Shown one piece after another: positions 14,775-22,237 of a stretch of DNA of 34,353 nucleotides (position 1 is the stretch's first letter; each line of letters begins with the position of its first letter). Below the pieces are notes generated by a model. It was given only the letters and a program-made list of their open reading frames with translations, did not search any database and was not told the origin of the DNA. Origin of the DNA: an uncultured Treponema sp. (GTDB lineage: Bacteria; Spirochaetota; Spirochaetia; Treponematales; Treponemataceae). Position numbers and translations under genes: made by a program. Location of the stretch: contig CAMEET010000016.1 in assembly GCA_945915085.1 (NCBI GenBank), positions 1 through 34,353 of the forward strand, given 5' to 3'.

Positions 14775-15692
14775 ATGTATATTCTTGTTACAAAACAATT
14801 AATCACGATGTTTTTAATCATGCTTTGCGGATATGTTTTTGCAAAAGTGTTTAAAGTTCAGGAAGTTGAACGCAAGTTTTTGAGCAAACTTTTGCTTTAT
14901 TTAATCAATCCCTGCATCATCATAAATGCGTTCAACAAAGAATTTAACAGTGATGAACTTAAAAAACTGCTTTTTGTAGTTCTGATTTCACTTTTCATCA
15001 CACTTATCATGATTTTAATTGGAATTCTTACTTCCAAAAATATTATCGACAGACTGTGCATAGCGTTCACAAACTGCGGTTTTATGGGCATCCCTTTGAT
15101 TCGCGGAGTTTTTGGGGAAGAAGGTGTTTTCTATTTAATGGGTTATCTTGTTATTTTCAACTTTATGGTTTGGACTTACGGATACTGCCAGATGAGCGGT
15201 TCATTCAATATCAAAAAAATAATCTTCAATCCAAATATTATCTGCATTTTTGTGGGAATCATTCTTTACTGTATGCCGTTTACGCTGCCACAATTTATCC
15301 AAAAACCACTTGTGATGATTGGAGATTTAAATACTGCTGTAAGCATGATTTTGATTGGTGTTCTGCTCGCCGAACTCAAAATTGCTGAAGTGAAAAAATA
15401 CTGCTGGAGCATCGTAAAATTCTGTTTTATCAGACTTATTCTCTGCGGTCTTATCAACATTCTGATAATTTTTGTCGTAATGAAAGTTTTTGGCGGCAAT
15501 TTCGGCAATGCAAGACTTTTGTGCTATGTCGTTCTGATTTGCTCTCTTTGTCCTGCAGCAACTTCCATTCCAGGTCTGGCGTGCGTTTTCAACAAAAATG
15601 CATCTTACGCGAGCCTTATCGTTTCCATTTCCAGTGTCGTTTGCATCGCAACCATGCCATCTTTGATTGCACTGGCGGAACTGATGTTTTAA
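14775..15692 (+). CDS. AEC-family transporter (auxin efflux carrier-like permease)
   Basis: A 305-residue permease with about ten predicted membrane helices in two halves, typical of the AEC family of malate, malonate or other organic-acid carriers. Visible marks: LLLYLINPCIIINAF in the first half, AFTNCGFMGIPLIRGVFG after the first four to five helices, and LVCSLCPAATSIPGLACVFNK-like ending (LICSLCPAATSIPGLACVF). A GAGG Shine-Dalgarno sits eight bases before the ATG. It follows the COG2426 gene by 26 bases. Substrate cannot be told from sequence. No clear hairpin terminator is seen in the 112 bases after it. Confidence 0.85.
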   Translation: MYILVTKQLITMFLIMLCGYVFAKVFKVQEVERKFLSKLLLYLINPCIIINAFNKEFNSDELKKLLFVVLISLFITLIMILIGILTSKNIIDRLCIAFTNCGFMGIPLIRGVFGEEGVFYLMGYLVIFNFMVWTYGYCQMSGSFNIKKIIFNPNIICIFVGIILYCMPFTLPQFIQKPLVMIGDLNTAVSMILIGVLLAELKIAEVKKYCWSIVKFCFIRLILCGLINILIIFVVMKVFGGNFGNARLLCYVVLICSLCPAATSIPGLACVFNKNASYASLIVSISSVVCIATMPSLIALAELMF

Positions 15693-15769
15693 GATTATTT
15701 TTTTTTGAGAAAGGCAAGTCATTTTTTCATTCATAACTATTTTTAAAAATTACTTTTTAAGAAAATCAC

Positions 15770-15798
15770 TTGACTTATTTTTACTATACGGTTATATT
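15770..15798 (+). promoter_or_regulatory. Promoter of the gene at 15805, predicted leaderless
   Basis: TTGACT (15770-15775), 17-base spacer, TATATT (15793-15798), then ATATTT and the ATG at 15805. No Shine-Dalgarno precedes the start. Confidence 0.75.
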
Positions 15799-15804
15799 AT
15801 ATTT

Positions 15805-16866
15805 ATGAAGTTTTACGGCGAACTTTTGATTTTTGTACTGCTTTTTATCACAAATTTTCGAGTTTTTTTTGCTAAAAAACCGCGAAGAGACCCTCTGACT
15901 GTTGTTGCCCCGTTTACATTTCTGCTTTCAATTCTTCAGATTATTGCATGGGGAGTAGAATTGCTGACGGTTTTAGGATTTGTGATTGCATTTCTTGTAC
16001 TTATTTCAAATTTTCATGCACTTTTCCGGTATTCTGAGCAGCTTTACATCGACCGTTACAGTCCACTTATGAAATTTTGGGCAGTTTTAACTACTTTTTT
16101 ATCCACAGTTGCAATTGCTGCCACATTTTTAACGGCACCTGTGGAATTTTCTCCCAGTGAATTAAATGTTCAGAAAAATCTCACAAATTATAATGGAAGT
16201 TTCCGTGCTGGTTTTCAAAAAGCAAATCTTTTTTCATATACTAATGTAAACTTGTATACATTTTCTCCTGAAGAAAATAATAAGAATATTTTGAAAACAG
16301 ACTCGCAGGACGAAGAAAAACCTGTTATTCTGTTTTTTCCTGATAAACGTGCTGACACTCAAAATTATATTCCTTATCTTCAGCTTTTGGCTCAAAAAGG
16401 TTTTACTGTGATGTCAGCTGATTTTTTCTGTGATGATGTCAAATGGATGCATTCTTTTGAGGATTTTAAGCTTTTACGCCAAACTGCATTAGTAATCCAA
16501 AGTCTGCAGGATAACCAGAAATTTATGGCTCAGAGGGAATTTTATTCCTATAATATTTTGCAGGAATGTCAAGCCATGCTTCAGTTTGTTGACCAGAATC
16601 TTTCTCCACAAACAAAAATTTTTCTTGTGAGTGATGTGATGGGAAATTCTGCTATAAGTGATTTTGCAAAAATGAACAGTTCCAGAGTTAATTCAGTATT
16701 TTTTCTGGATTCTGTAGAAGAATATAAGACTGCAGGATACGGTTGTGTGGAGCAGACATCACCGCTTACAGCTTATTTGCTTGGTCAAAAACGTGAAAAA
16801 ACTTTTTACACGCCAAAAATTCTTGCAGAACGAACTTATCAGCATTTTTGTAAAAACAGTTTATAA
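15805..16866 (+). CDS. Membrane-anchored alpha/beta-hydrolase-like protein of unknown function
   Basis: 353 residues. Three to four hydrophobic segments fill about residues 5-110 (LLIFVLLFITNFRVFF, LLSILQIIAWGVELLTVLGFVIAFLVLI, FWAVLTTFLSTVAIAATFLTA). The rest resembles an alpha/beta-hydrolase: PVILFFPDKRADTQNYIPYLQLLAQKGF followed by VMSADFF, then TKIFLVSDVMGNSAISDFA where the GxSxG nucleophile elbow would be. The elbow Ser is not in place (SDVMGN), so it may be inactive or a different fold; this is inference. No assigned family. A small AGGC/GCCT hairpin with a T run (about 16892-16917) follows the stop and may be a weak terminator. Confidence 0.75.
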   Translation: MKFYGELLIFVLLFITNFRVFFAKKPRRDPLTVVAPFTFLLSILQIIAWGVELLTVLGFVIAFLVLISNFHALFRYSEQLYIDRYSPLMKFWAVLTTFLSTVAIAATFLTAPVEFSPSELNVQKNLTNYNGSFRAGFQKANLFSYTNVNLYTFSPEENNKNILKTDSQDEEKPVILFFPDKRADTQNYIPYLQLLAQKGFTVMSADFFCDDVKWMHSFEDFKLLRQTALVIQSLQDNQKFMAQREFYSYNILQECQAMLQFVDQNLSPQTKIFLVSDVMGNSAISDFAKMNSSRVNSVFFLDSVEEYKTAGYGCVEQTSPLTAYLLGQKREKTFYTPKILAERTYQHFCKNSL

Positions 16867-16926
16867 ATGAAAAACTTTTTTTACAGTTAATCAGGCAACT
16901 TTTAGCCTAATTTTTTTGGAGACGAT

Positions 16927-17694
16927 ATGAATTTATTTGATTTTAATAATTATCTAAACAGTTTTTTATGTAAAGAAAATTTTTTACCTGATCCTTCAAA
17001 AAACGGTATTCAGATTCAAAATGCAGAACCTTTATCTAAAGAAATAAAAACTGTAGCTTTTGCCGTTGATGCCTGCGAGGAATCAGCTTTGACTGCAGCT
17101 CAAAATCATGCTGATGTTCTTGTCTGTCATCATGGAATTTTTTGGGGAAACTGCTCTCCGATTGTTGATTCACATTACAAACGCATCTCAACTTTTATCA
17201 AAAATGATTTGGCTTTGATTGCGTATCATTTACCTTTGGATGCAAATAATCCTTATGGAAATAATTTTGGTCTGGCAAATAAAATCGGTCTCAAAAATAC
17301 AGAACAGTTTGGTTTTTGGCACAATATGAAAATCGGAGTTCGCGGAGAATTTGAGTCCCCTTTATCTATAGAAGAAATATCTCATTTGGTTGGAAAACAC
17401 ACTCACACAGAACCAATTTTATTCCCATTTGGAAAAAAGCAGATTAAAACTGTGGGAATTTCTTCGGGTGGTTCAAGTGATTTAACGCAACAGGCTGCAG
17501 ATGAAAAATTGGATCTTTTCATTTCCGGCGAATTTGCACACGAAGACTATCATTTGGCACAGGAACTTGGCATTAACGTAATTGCAGCAGGTCATTATGG
17601 TACTGAAATTATTGGAGTTTCACTGTTAAAAGAAAAAGTTGAAAAAGAACTGGCACTCAAAACTTTTTTTATTGATTTGCCGACAGGTTTATAA
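16927..17694 (+). CDS. Nif3-like / GTP cyclohydrolase I type 2-like metal-binding protein
   Basis: A 255-residue member of the Nif3/DUF34 family, whose members bind a dinuclear metal site; biochemical role unsettled. Metal-ligand motifs are visible: VLVCHHGIFWG (about 65-75), YHLPLDAN, and the C-terminal SGEFAHEDYHLAQELGINVIAAGHYGTE. Length fits the short bacterial form lacking the inserted PII-like domain. GGAG lies seven bases before the ATG. lspA follows after 65 bases on the same strand. Confidence 0.9.
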   Translation: MNLFDFNNYLNSFLCKENFLPDPSKNGIQIQNAEPLSKEIKTVAFAVDACEESALTAAQNHADVLVCHHGIFWGNCSPIVDSHYKRISTFIKNDLALIAYHLPLDANNPYGNNFGLANKIGLKNTEQFGFWHNMKIGVRGEFESPLSIEEISHLVGKHTHTEPILFPFGKKQIKTVGISSGGSSDLTQQAADEKLDLFISGEFAHEDYHLAQELGINVIAAGHYGTEIIGVSLLKEKVEKELALKTFFIDLPTGL

Positions 17695-17759
17695 TTCAAT
17701 TTTTTGTTTTTCTGTGTTTTTTCCTTTAAACATAAATTATAAAGAGGTATATTTAAAAT

Positions 17760-18290
17760 ATGGACAAAAATCTTAAATCTAAATTATTGCCGTTGAGTTT
17801 AGCATTATTTGTTATCATTCTTGATCAAATCACAAAAACACTTGTTGTAAAAAATATTCCGCTTTACACAATTGGTGCAGAGTTTTTCGGTGATTTTTTG
17901 AGAATTATTCATGTTTCAAATACTGGAGTAGCTTTTAGCGTTGGGGCATCATGGTCTGATATAGTTCGTTTTGCCTCATTTGTAATAGTTCCTGTTATTG
18001 TCATCGTTCTCGTTTTTATCGTATATTTCAGAAATAATGAATGGACAGTTTTACAGCGATGGGCAATTATGGGAATTGTTGGCGGTGGAATTGGAAATTT
18101 GATAGACAGAGCTTTTAGAGATGAGGGTGTTGTTGATTTTATTGATGTAAAATTCTTTGGCATTTTTGGATTAGAAAGATGGCCAACTTTTAATGTTGCT
18201 GATTCTGCAATAATTGTTTTCGGTATTTTACTCGCAATTACATTTATCATTTCCATAAAAAAAGATAAATCAACAGAAAAATCTAAATAA
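17760..18290 (+). CDS. lspA: Lipoprotein signal peptidase (signal peptidase II)
   Basis: A 176-residue aspartyl protease with four membrane helices that removes signal peptides from diacylglyceryl-prolipoproteins. Conserved elements: LDQITKTLVV near the N terminus, NTGVAFSVG, GGGIGNLIDRAFRDEGVVDFIDV with the first catalytic Asp, and FNVADSAI with the second. AAAGAGG precedes the ATG. Substrates within this window may include the glucosaminidase at 29436 and HtrA at 33081. Confidence 0.96.
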   Translation: MDKNLKSKLLPLSLALFVIILDQITKTLVVKNIPLYTIGAEFFGDFLRIIHVSNTGVAFSVGASWSDIVRFASFVIVPVIVIVLVFIVYFRNNEWTVLQRWAIMGIVGGGIGNLIDRAFRDEGVVDFIDVKFFGIFGLERWPTFNVADSAIIVFGILLAITFIISIKKDKSTEKSK

Positions 18291-18314
18291 AACAAATAAA
18301 TTTTGAGGTGAACT

Positions 18315-18701
18315 ATGAACATGGACAATTTAGACGAAGAAGAAAAAGCAAGACATAAACAGGAAAAGATTGAATACCGCAACAAAAAACGATTTTCTTC
18401 TATTTTTTTGTTTATTGCAACAGTTTTTGAAATAATAGAAACATTTCTTATCATTCTTTTGTTGATTATTGGTTCAGTTGCCATTACTACACGATTTGTT
18501 GATGTAAACAGTGCTTTGTTTTCAAACATTCTTGGCATAATTATCATTGTTTTTTCTCTTGGTGGACTTATAATCGGTTTCATCATTTACAAAAAAGCAA
18601 TGGGTTGGGCTATAAATAAGTTTAATCTACAGGATAAACTTCTCGAAGATGTAACTTCACACTATATCAAAAAAAATGAAGAAGAGGAAAAACTTAGATG
18701 A
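18315..18701 (+). CDS. Small membrane protein of unknown function
   Basis: 128 residues: a charged N terminus (about 1-26, many K/E), two to three membrane helices (FSSIFLFIATVFEIIETFLIILLLIIGSVA region and ILGIIIIVFSLGGLIIGFIIY), and a charged, probably helical tail. No recognised family. GAGGTG lies four bases before the ATG, a good Shine-Dalgarno. It follows lspA by 24 bases, and its last codon overlaps the mtnN start by 4 bases (ATGA), so lspA, this gene and mtnN look like one operon with translational coupling to mtnN. Confidence 0.78.
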   Translation: MNMDNLDEEEKARHKQEKIEYRNKKRFSSIFLFIATVFEIIETFLIILLLIIGSVAITTRFVDVNSALFSNILGIIIIVFSLGGLIIGFIIYKKAMGWAINKFNLQDKLLEDVTSHYIKKNEEEEKLR

Positions 18702-19387
18702 TTGGAATAATTGGCGCGATGGAAAGCGAAGTTAAAGCAATTTATGAAAAAATGACTTCAAAGCAGGAAATAAAACTCTGCGATTTAACTTTCTACAAAG
18801 GTTTTCTTTGGGAAAAAGAAGTTGTCGTTGTAAAATGCGGTGTGGGAAAAGTGAACGCAGCTCTTTGCACTCAAATTCTGATTTCAAATTTTCATCCAGA
18901 CCAGATGATTAATACTGGAATTGCAGGAGCTACAGGAGAAGGGCTTAAAATTTATGATTTTGTGATTTCAACAGAATCTGTTTATCACGATTTTGACACA
19001 GTTGCATTTGGATACAAACTCGGTCAGGTACCGGGACTTCCTGAAACATTAAAAGCTGATGAAAAATTAATCTGCACTTTTGAAAATGCTTTTTATAAAA
19101 CAGATTTTTCTGCATCGCATAAAATTAAAAAAGGAACAATTGCCAGTGGAGATCAGTTTATTTCTGATTCCGAAAAAAAATCTTTCATTGTTCAGAATTT
19201 TCATCCTGAATGTGTAGAAATGGAAGGTGCTGCAATTGCACAAACTTGTTATAAAAATCAAGTGCCTTTTGTAATTGTCAGATGTATGTCTGATTGCGCC
19301 GATGACAATGTTCAGTCAGTCTATGATGAAGAAAAAGCAGCAGATTTTAGCAGCAGATTTCTTTTGGAAGCAGTCAGTAAAATGTAA
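18698..19387 (+). CDS. mtnN: 5'-methylthioadenosine/S-adenosylhomocysteine nucleosidase
   Basis: A 229-residue nucleosidase (Pfs) that cleaves adenine from MTA and SAH; its product S-ribosylhomocysteine is the LuxS substrate. Signature stretches: MIGIIGAMESEVKAI at the N terminus, VVVKCGVGKVNAALCTQ, NTGIAGA, VEMEGAAIAQ (Met/Glu binding the ribose) and VRCMSDCADD with the catalytic Asp. Full length. The start overlaps the previous stop by 4 bases. luxS lies 116 bases downstream, completing the pathway. Confidence 0.95.
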   Translation: MIGIIGAMESEVKAIYEKMTSKQEIKLCDLTFYKGFLWEKEVVVVKCGVGKVNAALCTQILISNFHPDQMINTGIAGATGEGLKIYDFVISTESVYHDFDTVAFGYKLGQVPGLPETLKADEKLICTFENAFYKTDFSASHKIKKGTIASGDQFISDSEKKSFIVQNFHPECVEMEGAAIAQTCYKNQVPFVIVRCMSDCADDNVQSVYDEEKAADFSSRFLLEAVSKM

Positions 19388-19503
19388 AATTTAGCTTTCT
19401 GTCTGATTCTGATGTTTTTTAGATTTGTAAAAAAAACATTCGGCCAGTAATCTAGATTGTAGATTGATTGATAGAGATTTTTTGAAAAAAAAAGAGGTAT
19501 TTT

Positions 19504-19971
19504 ATGGAAAAAAAATATAATGTTGACAGTTTTAATCTTGATCATACAAAAGTAAAAGCTCCTTTTGTGCGACTTGCAGGAACAAAAAAAGGAACAAAAG
19601 GTGATATTGTTACAAAATTTGACATTCGCTTTTGTCAGCCAAACAAGGAATTTATGTCTACAGGAGCAATTCATACTCTTGAACATCTGATGGCAGAATA
19701 TATTCGTGACGAAATGGATGGCGTAATTGATTTAAGTCCTATGGGATGCCGAACTGGTTTTTATTTCACAGTGTTTGGAGAACACAACGAAGAAGAAATT
19801 TCAAAAGTATTTTTAAGTGTTTTGGAAAAAGTTTCTGTCTGGGATAAACCTGTTCCTGCTACAACAGAAGCAGAATGTGGAAATTATCGTGACCACGATC
19901 TGGAAGGAGCAAAAAAATATGCAAAACAGTGGTGCGATGGAATTAAACAAAAAGGTTGGAGTGCATTTTAA
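19504..19971 (+). CDS. luxS: S-ribosylhomocysteine lyase (AI-2 synthase)
   Basis: A 155-residue metalloenzyme converting S-ribosylhomocysteine into homocysteine and DPD, the precursor of autoinducer 2. The HTLEH motif gives metal ligands H57 and H61 with E60 as base; C125 in AECGNYRDHD is the third ligand and C82 in GCRTGF the catalytic Cys. Full length. AAAGAGG precedes the ATG. The 116 bases upstream contain AATCTAGATT, a perfect palindrome, and tandem TAGATTG units, of unknown role; a poor promoter candidate TTGTAA-17-TAATCT is also there. The DUF1538 gene follows after 33 bases without a terminator. Confidence 0.96.
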   Translation: MEKKYNVDSFNLDHTKVKAPFVRLAGTKKGTKGDIVTKFDIRFCQPNKEFMSTGAIHTLEHLMAEYIRDEMDGVIDLSPMGCRTGFYFTVFGEHNEEEISKVFLSVLEKVSVWDKPVPATTEAECGNYRDHDLEGAKKYAKQWCDGIKQKGWSAF

Positions 19972-20004
19972 TCATCATTAAATTAACAATATAAAAGGAA
20001 TGAT

Positions 20005-21495
20005 ATGAACCTTCTTACAAAACTTAAAGAAACAGCCATTTCTGTTTTTCCCGTTATGTTAATAGTTTTGATTCTGGGACTTTTTATTGTTCCAATCGAT
20101 AAAACATTGTTATGCGGATTTATTGTGAGTGGAATTCTGCTTACTTTGGGATTGACAATTTTTCTTTTAGGTGTAGATTTGGGAATTCAGCCCATGGGAG
20201 AAAGAACTGGTGCCGCTTTGACAAACAAAAAAAATCTCTTTCTTCTATTATCTTGTGCTTTTGTAATTGGATTTATTGTCACTGCAGCAGAACCTGATAT
20301 TCAGGTTTTTGCTTCGCAGGTGAAAAATCATTTTCCGAGCATTTCAAAACCTGTTTTTACAATTGCTATTGCAACTGGAGTAGGATTATTTATCACAATC
20401 GGACTGTTAAAAACTGTTTTGAATTGGTCACTTAAATGGACACTGTTCATTTTCTATGTTATTTTATTTACGATTTTAACTTTTGTTTCAGACAGTTTTG
20501 TTGGCATTGGTTTTGATTCTGGCGGCGCAACAACAGGACCAATGACAGTTCCTTTTATCATGGCACTTGGACTTGGTGTTTCTTCCGTTCGTGCCACAAA
20601 CGACAACAAAAACTCTTTTGGATTAACTGGAATAGCCTCTTTAGGACCTGTGATTGCTGCTCTGATTTATTCTTTTTTTGTGAATCAAAATATAAATGTA
20701 GCAGAGAATTCTACTGCACATGCAATTACAGTTGCACAAACAGGATTTTTAGCCAAAATTTTTCTTCCTTTTGCACAATGCTTTTTACATGTTTTACAGG
20801 AAGCGTTAATTTCCATTTTACCGTTGTTCGTTTTGTTTATCGTTTTTCAAATCTTCCTTTTAAAAATGACAAAACGACAGGTTATCAGAATGACGATAGG
20901 TTTTTTCTATAGTTTTACAGGACTTTTATTATTTCTAGTTGGTGTGAACGGTGGATTCATGCAGACCGGAGAAGTTCTTGGCAAAACTTTGGGAGAAATG
21001 GTTGCACAAAACGGTGGAATCTGGTATCTCATTTTGATTGTAACAGGACTTTTACTTGGTGCCATTATTGTTTGTGCTGAACCAGCAGTATGGGTTTTGA
21101 GCGAACAAGTTGAAGCTGTAAGCGGAGGTACAATCAAACGAAAAGTGCTGCTTGTTTTTCTGTCTGTTGGAACTGCCATTGCCATAGGTCTTTCTTTATG
21201 GCGTTCAATTGCAGGAGTAAATCTGCGTTTCATTTTAATTCCAGGATACATCATTGCTTTTATACTGATGATTTTTTCTCCAGATTTATTCACAGGAATT
21301 GCGTTCGATTCAGGCGGAGTTGCTTCAGGACCATTAACATCAACATTTGTACTTTCTTTTACAATAGGAGCTGCAAACGGATGTGGAAAAACCAATGATT
21401 CATTTGGTGTGATTTCGCTAGTAGCACTCATGCCGTTGATTGCCATTCAGATTATGGGAATTATCTTTAAACTAAAAACAAAAAAGAGAGGGTAA
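20005..21495 (+). CDS. DUF1538-family integral membrane protein, probable transporter
   Basis: A 496-residue, roughly 12-helix protein built of two homologous halves. Each half carries the same signature: GIGFDSGGATTGPMTVPFIMALG (about 170-192) and GIAFDSGGVASGPLTSTFVLSF (about 430-452), each followed by NDNKNSFG- or KTNDSFG-type segments. Such internal duplication with a polar Asp/Gly motif within the membrane is what secondary transporters look like; substrate is unknown. AAGGA lies six bases before the ATG. The tandem PII-like gene follows after only 4 bases, so PII-type control of this protein is a reasonable inference. Confidence 0.88.
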   Translation: MNLLTKLKETAISVFPVMLIVLILGLFIVPIDKTLLCGFIVSGILLTLGLTIFLLGVDLGIQPMGERTGAALTNKKNLFLLLSCAFVIGFIVTAAEPDIQVFASQVKNHFPSISKPVFTIAIATGVGLFITIGLLKTVLNWSLKWTLFIFYVILFTILTFVSDSFVGIGFDSGGATTGPMTVPFIMALGLGVSSVRATNDNKNSFGLTGIASLGPVIAALIYSFFVNQNINVAENSTAHAITVAQTGFLAKIFLPFAQCFLHVLQEALISILPLFVLFIVFQIFLLKMTKRQVIRMTIGFFYSFTGLLLFLVGVNGGFMQTGEVLGKTLGEMVAQNGGIWYLILIVTGLLLGAIIVCAEPAVWVLSEQVEAVSGGTIKRKVLLVFLSVGTAIAIGLSLWRSIAGVNLRFILIPGYIIAFILMIFSPDLFTGIAFDSGGVASGPLTSTFVLSFTIGAANGCGKTNDSFGVISLVALMPLIAIQIMGIIFKLKTKKRG

Positions 21496-21499
21496 CTTT

Positions 21500-22147
21500 A
21501 TGTATAAATTGATTATAAGTATTGTGCCTCATAATTGCGGAGAAATAATTACAGGTGCAGCAGTTGAAGCAGGTGCAACAGGCGGAACAATTTTGATGGG
21601 GCGCGGAACAGCACAAAACAATATTTTACAGTTACTCGGATTAGGTGAAACTTCGAAAGATATTGCATACATTCTGACGAAAACAGAACAGACTTTGCAA
21701 ATCATTGAAAAAATAAAGGAAGTTACTGGTTCTAGAAAAAATCATTTTGGAATTCTTTTTACAGTAAATGTTAATGCTTTTATAAAAAGTGGTGAAGCAA
21801 AATTCAAGAAAAATGGAGGTGATTTTATGGAAAACAACAATGAATCTTACGAAATGATAAATGTTATAGTAAATAAAGGTTATGCCGAAGACGCAATGGA
21901 TGCCGCAAGAAAAGCAGGTGCTGGCGGCGGTACAATCATAAATGCACGTGGAACTGCAAAACCAGGCGATGCAACATTTTTTGGTGTTGACATCATTCCT
22001 GAAAAGGAAATGTTATTTATTTTGACCGAAAAAAACAAAAAAGACGATATCATAAAAGCAATTTCTTCGTTGGAGTGTTTTAAGAAAACAGGAAGCGGAA
22101 TAATCTTTTGCAATCAGGCAGAAAATTTTACTTTTCTTGGAAAATAA
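21500..22147 (+). CDS. Tandem PII-like (GlnB-fold) signalling protein
   Basis: 215 residues holding two PII-type domains in one frame: about 1-100 (YKLIISIVPHNCGEIITGAAVEAGATGGTILMGRG... YILTKTEQTLQIIEKIKE) and about 117-215 (YEMINVIVNKGYAEDAMDAARKAGAGGGTIINARGT... FILTEKNKKDDIIKAISS). Both keep the GATGGT/GAGGGT turn and the ILTE/ILTK strand of PII. The uridylylated Tyr of GlnB is not present, so it is a PII-like protein rather than GlnB/GlnK. The start uses a modest GAGAGGG. A much stronger internal ribosome-binding site lies at the junction of the domains. Four bases separate it from the DUF1538 gene; it probably regulates that protein. Confidence 0.85.
   Translation: MYKLIISIVPHNCGEIITGAAVEAGATGGTILMGRGTAQNNILQLLGLGETSKDIAYILTKTEQTLQIIEKIKEVTGSRKNHFGILFTVNVNAFIKSGEAKFKKNGGDFMENNNESYEMINVIVNKGYAEDAMDAARKAGAGGGTIINARGTAKPGDATFFGVDIIPEKEMLFILTEKNKKDDIIKAISSLECFKKTGSGIIFCNQAENFTFLGK
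21815..21829 (+). promoter_or_regulatory. Internal ribosome-binding site and in-frame ATG at the PII domain junction
   Basis: GGAGGTGAT (21815-21823) complements the 16S anti-Shine-Dalgarno over nine bases and lies three bases before ATG at 21827, with the GGAGG core seven bases away. The ATG is in frame (residue 110) and would produce just the second PII domain (MENNNESYEMINV...). This is a far better start signal than that of the full ORF. Confidence 0.8.
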
Positions 22148-22165
22148 ATTTCTTTCTAAAAACAC

Positions 22166-22194
22166 TTGAATAATTATTCAAATGATATTATATT
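22166..22194 (+). promoter_or_regulatory. Promoter and SmtB/ArsR-type operator of the arsR gene
   Basis: TTGAATAATTATTCAA (22166-22181) is a perfect 16-bp palindrome of the SmtB/CadC/ZiaR operator type (TGAAnnn..TTCA). Its first six bases serve as -35 (TTGAAT), with a 17-base spacer and -10 TATATT (22189-22194). Repressor binding would block the polymerase, giving metal-inducible expression. The match to the operator class is from memory of the family consensus. Confidence 0.8.
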
Positions 22195-22209
22195 CTACTC
22201 AGATAATAT

Positions 22210-22221
22210 TGATTGCAATCA
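22210..22221. repeat. Second 12-bp palindrome in the arsR leader
   Basis: TGATTGCAATCA is a perfect palindrome located between the predicted transcription start (near 22201) and the arsR Shine-Dalgarno. It differs from the operator at 22166, so it may bind a different factor or be chance. Confidence 0.5.
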
Positions 22222-22237
22222 GATAGTTGGAGGCTGC

